Shown piece after piece: positions 1 through 5,883 of a DNA stretch of 11,287 nt (positions within the stretch are counted from its first letter, which is position 1; the number at the start of each line of letters is the position of its first letter). A program made the translations under genes and the position numbers. The stretch covers positions 1 through 11,287 of the forward strand of contig URNQ01000035.1 of NCBI GenBank assembly GCA_900549245.1, in the 5' to 3' direction. Source of the stretch: an uncultured Collinsella sp. (lineage in GTDB: Bacteria; Actinomycetota; Coriobacteriia; Coriobacteriales; Coriobacteriaceae). Under the pieces are notes generated by a model. It was not told the origin of the DNA, did not search any database, and worked only from the letters and a program-made list of their open reading frames with translations.

Positions 1-152
1 CGGTGGAGTTTCGGAAACGGCTATTGAAAGCGTCCTAGTGTTCGCTTCTAATAAAGAAGGCCAAGATTCGGGACGCAGTTCAAATGAGCGTTTTCACGCA
101 TTTAAGTCTGTCCCCAATCAACATTGCTGCGGCACTTTGCTCAGCTAAAGCG

Positions 153-158
153 TACAAT
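153..158 (+). promoter_or_regulatory. Candidate -10 box for the aminotransferase gene
   Basis: TACAAT, preceded by GCG, lies about 25 nt before the chosen start codon. No good -35 hexamer is seen at 16-18 nt spacing. The call rests on the hexamer and on the same GCGTACAAT string occurring upstream of the PHP gene. Confidence 0.3.
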
Positions 159-172
159 AGCGCCTATGCGAA

Positions 173-177
173 AGGGG
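173..177 (+). promoter_or_regulatory. Ribosome binding site deciding the aminotransferase start
   Basis: AGGGG within AAAGGGGAAC sits 5 nt before the ATG at 183. No comparable purine run precedes the in-frame ATG at 84, so this site supports the shorter protein. Confidence 0.6.
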
Positions 178-182
178 AACAG

Positions 183-1373
183 ATGATCAACGAAACTATG
201 TATGCTCGCGGTGCGGAAAGCTCCATCATCCGTGAGATCTTTAGCTATGGCCTTGAGCGCAAGGCACAGATCGGCGCGGAGAACGTATTCGATTTTTCGC
301 TGGGCAACCCGAGCGTTCCGGCACCTGCCGCCGTGGCTGAGTCCATTAAGAAGGCCTTGGAGCTGCCGAGCGACCAGCTGCATGGATACACGCCTGCGCC
401 GGGTCTGCCGCAATGTCGAGCAGCCGTCGCCGACTCGCTCAACCGTCGCTTTGGCACGAGCTATGAGGGCAAGGACGTCTTTATGACGGTGGGTGCCGCG
501 GCTTCGCTCACCTGCACGCTCAACGCGATTACCAATCCGGGCGACGAGGTCATCGTTATCGCTCCGTACTTCCCGGAGTATCGCGTGTGGATCGAGAAAG
601 CTGGTTGCACGTGCGTCGAGGCGCTCGCCGATGAAGATACGTTCCAGCTGAGCGTGGATAACGTGCTCAAGGCGATTACCGATAAGACCGCTGCCGTCAT
701 TATCGACTCACCCAACAACCCGACCGGTGCAGTGTATACGCGCGATACACTGACGCGACTGGCCAATGTTTTACGCGAGGTCAACGCCAAGCGCGATTCC
801 GAGAACCCAATCACGCTCATCTCTGATGAGCCGTACCGCGAGATCGTGTACGGTGCCGGGGTGCCTTGGGTGCCCTCGATCTACGAGAACACCGTGGTGT
901 GCTACTCGTATTCCAAGTCGCTTTCGCTGCCGGGCGAGCGCGTCGGGTGGATCCTGGTTCCCAATACGAATCCTCAGGCAGCTCGTCTAATGCCCGCCGT
1001 TGCCGGTGCCGCCCGCACGCTGGGCTTCGTGTGCGCACCGGCCCTCTTCCAGCGCGTGATCATCGATTGCATCGATGAGCCGAGTGATGTCGAGGCCTAT
1101 GCGCGCAACCGCACCGCGCTTACCGATGCACTGGCGGAGTACGGCTACACCTATGTTGAGCCGGATGGTGCATTCTACTTGTGGGTGAAGGCGCTGGAGC
1201 CCGATGCGAATGCGTTCTGCGAGCGCGCGAAGAAGTACGAACTGCTCGCGGTGCCTTCGGATAGTTTTGGCATGCCGGGCTGGTTCCGCCTTGGCTACTG
1301 TGTGAGCTACGAGACCATCGTCAATTCGTTGCCTGCCTGGAAGCAACTGGCCGACGAATATCGTCGAAAGTAA
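183..1373 (+). CDS. Pyridoxal-phosphate-dependent aminotransferase, class I/II
   Basis: This 396-aa protein is a fold-type I aminotransferase that moves an amino group between an amino acid and a 2-oxo acid in the cytosol. The motif SPNNPTG (N178-G182) and the DEPY motif (D215, Y218) match the PLP ring- and phosphate-contacting segments of the AspC-like superfamily. SYSKSLSLPGERVG carries the Schiff-base lysine, K245. Length is normal for the family. The reading frame is open back to an ATG at 84, but the ATG at 183 is preferred: AAAGGGGAA lies just upstream with good spacing, and a TACAAT -10-like box at 153-158 would put the transcript start downstream of 84. The substrate cannot be read from sequence; aspartate, aromatic or alanine-type activity are all possible. 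A hairpin terminator follows at 1402-1432, so it looks monocistronic. The family call is firm and the specificity unknown. Confidence 0.93.
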   Translation: MINETMYARGAESSIIREIFSYGLERKAQIGAENVFDFSLGNPSVPAPAAVAESIKKALELPSDQLHGYTPAPGLPQCRAAVADSLNRRFGTSYEGKDVFMTVGAAASLTCTLNAITNPGDEVIVIAPYFPEYRVWIEKAGCTCVEALADEDTFQLSVDNVLKAITDKTAAVIIDSPNNPTGAVYTRDTLTRLANVLREVNAKRDSENPITLISDEPYREIVYGAGVPWVPSIYENTVVCYSYSKSLSLPGERVGWILVPNTNPQAARLMPAVAGAARTLGFVCAPALFQRVIIDCIDEPSDVEAYARNRTALTDALAEYGYTYVEPDGAFYLWVKALEPDANAFCERAKKYELLAVPSDSFGMPGWFRLGYCVSYETIVNSLPAWKQLADEYRRK

Positions 1374-1401
1374 AGCGCTCTGCTTACAATGTTTTACGTG
1401 A

Positions 1402-1440
1402 AACGGGGTTTGGTTTTAAGCCAGACCCCGTTGTCTATGC
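1402..1440 (+). terminator. Rho-independent terminator after the aminotransferase gene
   Basis: A 12-bp stem (AACGGGGTTTGG paired with CCAGACCCCGTT, one G-U pair) closes a 7-nt loop, TTTTAAG. A short, broken T-rich tail (TTGTCTAT) follows. It starts 28 nt after the aminotransferase stop and lies before the PHP gene promoter, which separates the two transcription units. Confidence 0.7.
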
Positions 1441-1466
1441 CGTTGTGTGATTGGGATGAAGCAGTT

Positions 1467-1495
1467 TTACGACTGCCGAAAGCTATGCGTACAAT
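1467..1495 (+). promoter_or_regulatory. Candidate promoter of the PHP phosphatase gene
   Basis: A weak -35 (TTACGA, 1467-1472) is separated by 17 nt from a TACAAT -10 (1490-1495). The leader to the ATG at 1533 would be about 30 nt. The -10 is preceded by GCG exactly as in the aminotransferase upstream region. The -35 is poor, so this is tentative. Confidence 0.35.
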
Positions 1496-1521
1496 GAATA
1501 TACGCGACGGCCATACTGGAC

Positions 1522-1527
1522 AAGGAG
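1522..1527 (+). promoter_or_regulatory. Ribosome binding site of the PHP phosphatase gene
   Basis: AAGGAG ends 5 nt before the ATG at 1533. It decides against the in-frame upstream start at 1389, which would put coding sequence through the terminator hairpin at 1402-1432. Confidence 0.75.
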
Positions 1528-1532
1528 ACCCG

Positions 1533-2354
1533 ATGCCCTACCTTCTTTCTTGTGATATTCATACTCATACGATGTTCTCTGCGCATGCGTACTCAACCAT
1601 CGAGGAGAACATCTATTGGGCGGCGGAGCGCGGCCTTCAGGTGCTCGGTTCCGCCGATCATTTAAGCTCGATGGTTACGCCTTGTCCCAATGACCTGCGC
1701 AGTTTCCAATTCTTTATTAACCAGGATATCTGGCCGCGCATTTGGAGCGGCGTGCTGGTGCTGCGTGGTGCCGAGGCTGATATCGTTTCGCTGGACGGCA
1801 GCTTGTTTGGCGAAGACATTCCCGTTTCGCTCGATATCGCCGGCGATTCGTATAGTCGTGAGCATTCGCTGTTCGATTTGGTGACGCGTAATTTGGATTA
1901 TTTGGTGGCAAGCGTGCATAACCCGCAGTTTGCCGAAGGCGCGACGCTCGCCCAAACGACCGAGATGTACATCAATGCCCTGGAGCACCCCAAGGTGTTC
2001 ATGCTTGGGCATGCGGGTCGTTCGGGCGTGCCGTTCGATATCGATGAGGTGCTGTTGGCGGCCAAGGCCAAGCACAAGATCATCGAGATCAACAACCATA
2101 GTCTTGAACACGGTGTCGACACTGAGCATTGGGCCGTATGCCGCAAGATCGCCGAGCGCTGCGCCGAGCTGGGCGTGGGTATTGGCGTGTCGACCGATGC
2201 CCACATTGGCATGGCCATTGGCAAGCTCGATCACGCGCGCAAGATGCTCGACGAGATTCACTTCCCGTTGGATTTGATCGTGACGCGCGATCGCGAGACG
2301 CTGCTTCGCGAGATGGCGGCAGCTGGCGTGTGCGACCTACGCAAGGGGATGTAA
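1533..2354 (+). CDS. PHP-domain metal-dependent phosphatase, YcdX-like
   Basis: This 273-aa protein belongs to the polymerase and histidinol phosphatase (PHP) family and resembles Escherichia coli YcdX, a trinuclear-metal phosphoesterase. The opening CDIHTHTMFSAHAYST is the PHP motif I in YcdX form. All nine residues expected to hold the three metals can be placed: H10, H12, H18, H43 (in SADH), E81 (in RGAEAD), H129 (in SVHNP), H160 (in LGHAG), D222 and H224 (in STDAH). The IEINNHS segment also matches the YcdX subgroup. It is the right length for a stand-alone PHP enzyme and has no fused polymerase domain or signal peptide, so it is cytosolic. The natural substrate of this subgroup is not settled, and histidinol-phosphate activity cannot be assumed. 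The gene stands alone and converges on the RNA methyltransferase gene. Confidence 0.92.
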   Translation: MPYLLSCDIHTHTMFSAHAYSTIEENIYWAAERGLQVLGSADHLSSMVTPCPNDLRSFQFFINQDIWPRIWSGVLVLRGAEADIVSLDGSLFGEDIPVSLDIAGDSYSREHSLFDLVTRNLDYLVASVHNPQFAEGATLAQTTEMYINALEHPKVFMLGHAGRSGVPFDIDEVLLAAKAKHKIIEINNHSLEHGVDTEHWAVCRKIAERCAELGVGIGVSTDAHIGMAIGKLDHARKMLDEIHFPLDLIVTRDRETLLREMAAAGVCDLRKGM

Positions 2355-2374
2355 CGAGACTCATATGTCCAACG

Positions 2375-2409
2375 AAAGGGGGCGGTCCAGACGGGCCGCC
2401 CCCTTTCTT
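2375..2409. terminator. Hairpin between convergent genes, likely bidirectional terminator
   Basis: A 14-bp stem pairs AAAGGGGGCGGTCC (2375-2388) with GGGCCGCCCCCTTT (2393-2406), with one G-U pair, around the tetraloop AGAC. CTT follows on the plus strand and CGTT on the minus strand. It lies 20 nt after the PHP stop and 25 nt beyond the methyltransferase stop, so it is placed to end both transcripts. The U-tracts are short on both sides. Confidence 0.75.
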
Positions 2410-2434
2410 GTCCCAAAAAATCTACCGGGGTGGA

Positions 2435-3880
2435 TTAGCGGCGCTCGAGGACCGCGACAGTCTCGGTGTGGTCGGTATGAGGGAACATGTCGACCGGCGT
2501 GATCTTGAGCAGGCGATAGCCTCCGTCGAGGAGTTGGTGCAGGTCTCGCTCCTGGGTCACGGGGTTGCAGCTGATATAGGTGATACGGCGCGGCTTGAGT
2601 GCGCAGGCGGCTTCAAGAAACTCAGGCGTGGAGCCGGCGCGCGGCGGGTCGATGGAAAGGACATCGATCCGCTCGTTGTTGTCGGCGGCGTCCAGGATGT
2701 AATCGGTGGCGTCGTCGGCCATAAACCAAGCGCTGCGGGTGAGGCCGTTGAGCTCGGCATTGCGACGTGCGTCGGCAATGCCCGCCGGGTTGCGCTCCAC
2801 GCCGAGCAGCATAATGCCGACACCTCTGTCCTGGGTATCCTTCGCGGCGCACAGACCGATGGTGCCGCTACCGCAGTAAGCGTCCATAAGAATGTCACCC
2901 TGCTGCAGGTCCATGCCGTCAATCGCGAGCTGATAGAGCAACTCGGTCTGCTGCGGATTGGTCTGATAGAACGCGGTGGGGGAGATATCGAACTCGCAGC
3001 CGAGCAGCTGGTCGCGCATGCATTCGGCGCCATAGACGATACGAGTCTCCTCACCCAAGATGGCATTGCCGGGGCGACCGTTGATGTTCTGAGCGACGGT
3101 GACGATATGCGGATCGAGTGCGGCGACAGCCTCAAAGAACTCCTGCGCATGCGGCAGGTCGCGCTGAGCGGTCACGAGGGTGACCATAATCTGGTCGGTG
3201 CGCCAGCCGCAGCGAACGACGGCATAGCGAAGCAGCCCCAGATGCTTGTCTTCGTTAAAGGCAGGAATATGCAGACGTTCGGCCTCGCGAGCGATGCCGT
3301 TGAGAATCTGACGAGTGCCCGGCGCCTCGACAGGGCATTCAGGAACAGCAACGATTCTGTGTGTCCCACGTTCAAAAAAGCCGCAGCGGACAGCGCCCTC
3401 TTTGCCAGGGGCAAAGGGAGTGGCGGCCTTATGGCGAAAACCACGCGGCGCAGGATACTTGCCCGGGTCGCCCAAGGTGACGCCCATACCGCGAATGGGG
3501 TCGACGCTAATACCCTCGCGCTCGCAAAGAGCAGCAAAAAGCTCCTCCATAGCAGCCTGCTTAGCTGCCAACTGCTTTTTATAAGGACGATTGAGCGCCG
3601 TGCACCCACCGCAAGCTTTCATGATCGAACAGGGAGACTTGGGGTCCACGGCCTTACGCACGGATGGAACCGAATCATTATGCGGACGCTTGGAACGAGT
3701 CCGAGGCGCTTTGTCCCCGCCCCGACGAGAGTCAGAACGCTTGGTCTTAGCCCTGCTCTTGGTCGATTTGCTTTTTGCAGCTTTAGAAGACTTGGATTTC
3801 GTGGAAGATTTCTCCTCCGACCCCTCAGCTGCCTCGATCAAAGCACGACGAGCCTTACGCTCCGCACGAGATTCTGCCAT
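2435..3880 (-). CDS. Class I SAM-dependent RNA uracil-C5 methyltransferase, TrmA/RumA (RlmD-like) family
   Basis: This 481-aa enzyme should methylate C5 of a uridine in 23S rRNA (RlmD/RlmCD-type) or, less likely, tRNA, using S-adenosylmethionine. Four cysteines match the RumA Fe-S cluster set: C84, C90 and C93 (C-x5-C-x2-C) and C182 in ECPVEAP. The SAM-binding loop is DAYCGSGTIGL (333-343). DPPR is at 411-414, the catalytic nucleophile C438 lies in ISCNP, and the general base E473 lies in HTETVAVLE. Residues 1-83 are unusual: instead of the N-terminal TRAM domain of E. coli RumA there is a Lys/Ser/Arg-rich tail, densest at 22-66. The start is the ATG at 3880, preceded by GGAGT at good spacing. 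The frame stays open to 4108, but that part would run through the inverted repeat and promoter region and is rejected. The exact target uridine is not known. Confidence 0.92.
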   Translation of the reverse strand: MAESRAERKARRALIEAAEGSEEKSSTKSKSSKAAKSKSTKSRAKTKRSDSRRGGDKAPRTRSKRPHNDSVPSVRKAVDPKSPCSIMKACGGCTALNRPYKKQLAAKQAAMEELFAALCEREGISVDPIRGMGVTLGDPGKYPAPRGFRHKAATPFAPGKEGAVRCGFFERGTHRIVAVPECPVEAPGTRQILNGIAREAERLHIPAFNEDKHLGLLRYAVVRCGWRTDQIMVTLVTAQRDLPHAQEFFEAVAALDPHIVTVAQNINGRPGNAILGEETRIVYGAECMRDQLLGCEFDISPTAFYQTNPQQTELLYQLAIDGMDLQQGDILMDAYCGSGTIGLCAAKDTQDRGVGIMLLGVERNPAGIADARRNAELNGLTRSAWFMADDATDYILDAADNNERIDVLSIDPPRAGSTPEFLEAACALKPRRITYISCNPVTQERDLHQLLDGGYRLLKITPVDMFPHTDHTETVAVLERR

Positions 3881-3902
3881 CAATAACTCCACTAATTCAT
3901 GA

Positions 3903-3932
3903 ATTAAAGCTGCAAGTATTGTACCGTGCCAA
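3903..3932 (-). promoter_or_regulatory. Candidate promoter of the RNA methyltransferase gene
   Basis: Reading the minus strand, TTGGCA (3932-3927) is followed after 18 nt by TTTAAT (3908-3903); each is one base off the sigma-70-type consensus. An alternative -10, TACAAT (3923-3918), has only a weak -35 (TATCGT). Either choice starts the transcript within about 35 nt of the ATG at 3880. Confidence 0.45.
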
Positions 3933-3987
3933 GCCAGCAGACGATATACAAGCGGTTTATTCGTGTCAGTGATAAGCCCAACGACGG

Positions 3988-4126
3988 TTGCCCGCCGCGT
4001 GAGGGGTGTGGGGGTTAAGTTTATCGCGAGTTCCGCACGAACAGGAGGCCACTTAATGTGGCCTCCGTCTTGAGCAGGACTGTAGAGCAGGAAACTTAAC
4101 CCCCACACCCCTCACGCGGCGGGCAA
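3988..4126. repeat. Nested inverted repeat with perfect 35-bp arms
   Basis: The arms at 3988-4022 and 4092-4126 are exact reverse complements over 35 nt, beginning TTGCCCGCCGCG on the left and ending CGCGGCGGGCAA on the right. They enclose 69 nt that contain a second perfect hairpin, GGAGGCCAC-TTAAT-GTGGCCTCC (4044-4066). The element fills most of the space between divergent genes and ends 7 nt before the -35 box of the ABC importer promoter. No flanking target-site duplication is visible. It could be a MITE- or REP-like mobile palindrome, or a structured regulatory or insulating element. The repeat itself is certain and the role unknown. Confidence 0.93.
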
Positions 4127-4133
4127 ACTCGCC

Positions 4134-4162
4134 TTGTGCTCTATCACGCTAAAGTGTATGAT
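4134..4162 (+). promoter_or_regulatory. Promoter of the amino-acid ABC importer operon
   Basis: TTGTGC (4134-4139) and TATGAT (4157-4162) are separated by 17 nt, which is ideal sigma-70 spacing, and the -10 is one base off consensus. The predicted start near 4169 gives a leader of about 50 nt. A TAAAGTG copy lies at the downstream end of the spacer (4150-4156), directly against the -10. Confidence 0.65.
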
Positions 4163-4180
4163 TCTGAACGTTACATGACT

Positions 4181-4200
4181 CACTTTACCTAACTAAAGTG
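4181..4200. promoter_or_regulatory. Candidate operator: CACTTTA-N6-TAAAGTG inverted repeat
   Basis: A perfect 7-bp inverted repeat, CACTTTA (4181-4187) and TAAAGTG (4194-4200), lies in the leader just before the ribosome binding site GAGGGGG (4206-4212). A third copy of TAAAGTG at 4150-4156 sits inside the promoter. Repeated half-sites around a start site suggest a repressor site; a leader hairpin is the alternative. The regulator is not identifiable. Confidence 0.45.
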
Positions 4201-4218
4201 CTATCGAGGGGGAATACC

Positions 4219-5079
4219 ATGAATACCGATATGTCTCGTCGTCAGTTTGTTGGTCTAGCCGGCTCGCTCGCCACGGTGCTTGGCCTTGGTCTTGTCGGCT
4301 GCGGCGGTGGTGCTGGCAAGGGCTCCGCTGCTGGTTCTGCCGCGGCCAAGGATGTGAAGGGCGCCGCGGAGTCCAAGAAGCTCGTGGTGGGCTTTGACAA
4401 GTCCTACCCTCCGTACGGCTTTGTGGGCGATGACGGCGAGTACACGGGCTTTGATCTTGACCTTGCCAAGGCCGTTGCCGATAAGCAGGGCTGGGATGTC
4501 GATTACGAGGCCATCGATTGGGATGCCAAGGACACGCTGCTCAACTCCGGCGCCATCAACTGCATCTGGAACGGCTTTACCATGGAGGGCCGCGAGGACG
4601 ACTACACGTTCTCCGAGCCGTACATGCTCAATGAGCAGGTGCTCGTGGTCAAGAAGGACGCGGGTATCAAGAGCTGGGACGATCTTGCCGGCAAGACCGT
4701 GATTACCCAGACTGATTCCGCTGCGCAGGATGTGCTCGAGGGCGACCAGAAGGATCTGGCCGCGACGTTTGCCACGCTCGATACCATCGGTGAGTACAAC
4801 ACGGCGTTTATGCAGCTCGAGAGTGGTGCGGTCGATGCCGTTGCCTGTGACCTCTCGATCGCTCAGTATCAGCTGGCCGCCAAGCCCGATGCCTATACGC
4901 AGCTCGACAAGCCGCTGTCCAGCGAGCACTACGCCGTCGGCTTTAAGAAGGGCGACACCAAGTCGGCCGATGCTGTAACCGAGTCACTCAAGGCGCTCTA
5001 CGAGGGCGGCACGGTCAAGGACCTGTGCGATAAGTATTCAAGCTATGGTCTTTCCTTCGACAACTGGGTGCTCAAATAG
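4219..5079 (+). CDS. Amino-acid ABC transporter substrate-binding lipoprotein (SBP family 3), predicted Tat-exported
   Basis: This 286-aa protein captures a polar amino acid outside the membrane and delivers it to the permease and ATPase encoded next. Residues 6-12 (SRRQFVG) fit the twin-arginine signal, a hydrophobic stretch spans about 11-26, and LVGC places the lipid-anchored cysteine at C28. A Gly/Ala/Ser/Lys linker runs from 29 to 52. The binding domain then begins at KKLVVGFDKSYPPYGF and continues through GFDLDLAKAV and NGFTMEGREDDYTFSEPYM, all typical of family 3. R125 is the likely contact for the ligand's carboxylate. Start: ATG at 4219, with GAGGGGG 6 nt upstream; an in-frame upstream start codon at 4198 is rejected because it lies in the candidate operator. 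The ligand cannot be told; glutamine, cystine, histidine and others are all possible. Confidence 0.94.
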   Translation: MNTDMSRRQFVGLAGSLATVLGLGLVGCGGGAGKGSAAGSAAAKDVKGAAESKKLVVGFDKSYPPYGFVGDDGEYTGFDLDLAKAVADKQGWDVDYEAIDWDAKDTLLNSGAINCIWNGFTMEGREDDYTFSEPYMLNEQVLVVKKDAGIKSWDDLAGKTVITQTDSAAQDVLEGDQKDLAATFATLDTIGEYNTAFMQLESGAVDAVACDLSIAQYQLAAKPDAYTQLDKPLSSEHYAVGFKKGDTKSADAVTESLKALYEGGTVKDLCDKYSSYGLSFDNWVLK

Positions 5080-5183
5080 CGGCTTTCCCAGGCACCCGAT
5101 TTTGCCGTTCAAACCGTCGCTTGCGTACATTTAGTACGCGGCGCTCCTCTTTCACGGCAAACTCGGGCACCTGGAAAACCCGC
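5079..5183. repeat. Nested imperfect palindrome between binding-protein and permease genes
   Basis: The 30-nt outer arms (5079-5108 and 5154-5183) pair with six mismatches or wobbles. Both share the cores CCAGG, CCCGA and TTTGCCGT in the same orientation when one arm is reverse-complemented. The 45-nt interior holds a perfect hairpin, GCGTAC-ATTTA-GTACGC (5123-5139), flanked by a further CGC/GCG pairing. The element starts on the last base of the binding-protein stop codon and ends before the permease start. It lacks a U-tract, so it is probably not a simple terminator. A REP-like mRNA-stabilising or processing structure is the likeliest reading. Confidence 0.8.
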
Positions 5184-5229
5184 TTTAGCATTGGGTTCGC
5201 TGTTCCGTTACTGTGAAAGAGAGCTTGGG

Positions 5230-5883
5230 TTGTCTATTCAGGTCATGATGCAGATGCTTGGCCAGGGATTCTTGGTCAGCTTGCAGCTGTTTGTGCTGAC
5301 GTTGCTCGGGTCGATTCCGCTGGGAATCCCCGTGGCGTTTATGCGCATGAGCAAGGTCGCGCCGCTGCGTTGGATTGCGCGCATCTATATTTCGGTGATG
5401 CGCGGCACGCCGCTTATGCTGCAGATGTTTGCGATCTACTTTGCCCCGTACTACGTGTTTGGCATCTCGCTCACGCCCGATTCCAAATGGACGGCGTGCG
5501 TTGTGGCATTCATCATCAACTACGCCGGCTACTTTGCCGAGATCTATCGCTCGGGCCTGCAGTCGATTCCGCGTGGTCAATATGAGGCCGCCGAGGTGCT
5601 GGGCTACTCGCGTCTGCAGACATTTTTGTACATCGTGATGCCGCAAGTTGCCAAACGCATTTTGCCGGCGATGGGCAACGAGATCATCACGCTGGTCAAG
5701 GACACATCGCTGGCGTTTGCCATCGGCGTGGGGGAGATGTTCTCGACGGCCAAGGCGCTGGTTGCCTCGCAAGTGAGCATGGTGCCGTTTGCGATCGCGG
5801 CGCTGATTTACTGGGTCTTTAACTTTGTGGTCGAGATGCTGCTGGGCGCCGCCGAAAAGAAGCTGGACTATTATCATGACTAA
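5230..5883 (+). CDS. Amino-acid ABC transporter permease, HisM/GlnP type
   Basis: This is the membrane channel subunit of the importer. With the start used here it is 217 aa, close to family norm. Hydrophobic segments lie near residues 12-36, 62-80, 88-104, 146-170 and 185-207. The conserved ATPase-coupling loop reads YEAAEVLGYSRLQTFLYIVMP (118-138), and NEIITLVKDTSLAFAIG (150-166) is diagnostic of polar amino-acid permeases. The start is uncertain. A TTG at 5230 has AAAGAGAG upstream and is preferred. A TTG at 5191 would add 13 residues but has no visible ribosome site. The ATG at 5245 also lacks one. Translation is probably coupled to the ATPase gene, whose ATG overlaps the last 8 nt. The 150-nt gap from the binding-protein gene contains the nested palindrome. 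Confidence 0.92.
   Translation: MSIQVMMQMLGQGFLVSLQLFVLTLLGSIPLGIPVAFMRMSKVAPLRWIARIYISVMRGTPLMLQMFAIYFAPYYVFGISLTPDSKWTACVVAFIINYAGYFAEIYRSGLQSIPRGQYEAAEVLGYSRLQTFLYIVMPQVAKRILPAMGNEIITLVKDTSLAFAIGVGEMFSTAKALVASQVSMVPFAIAALIYWVFNFVVEMLLGAAEKKLDYYHD

Noticed and set aside
2..148. Frame open from the window edge to a TAA at 146-148 on the plus strand, possibly the tail of an upstream gene
   Set aside because: There are 48 codons without stop, but the translation has no recognisable motif and overlaps the region that should hold the aminotransferase promoter. The evidence is too weak to call a partial gene.
84..182. N-terminal extension of the aminotransferase from the ATG at 84
   Set aside because: There is no ribosome site. 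The extra 33 residues do not look like the start of this family, and the ATG at 183 has AAAGGGGAAC just upstream.
2129..3886. 585-codon open frame on the plus strand across the RNA methyltransferase gene
   Set aside because: It is antisense to a protein with intact Fe-S, SAM-binding and catalytic motifs. Its translation shows no family signature and it runs through the terminator at 2375-2409. Long antisense frames are expected with GC-rich third positions.
3881..4108. 76-residue N-terminal extension of the RNA methyltransferase
   Set aside because: The extension would translate the inverted repeat and the promoter region. The ATG at 3880 has a good GGAGT ribosome site.
4122..5165. GGCAAACTCG shared by the right edges of the two palindromes (4122-4131 and 5157-5166)
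   Set aside because: A 10-mer shared once between two different elements may be chance, and the rest of the arms do not align. Without genome-wide copies it does not show that they belong to one family.
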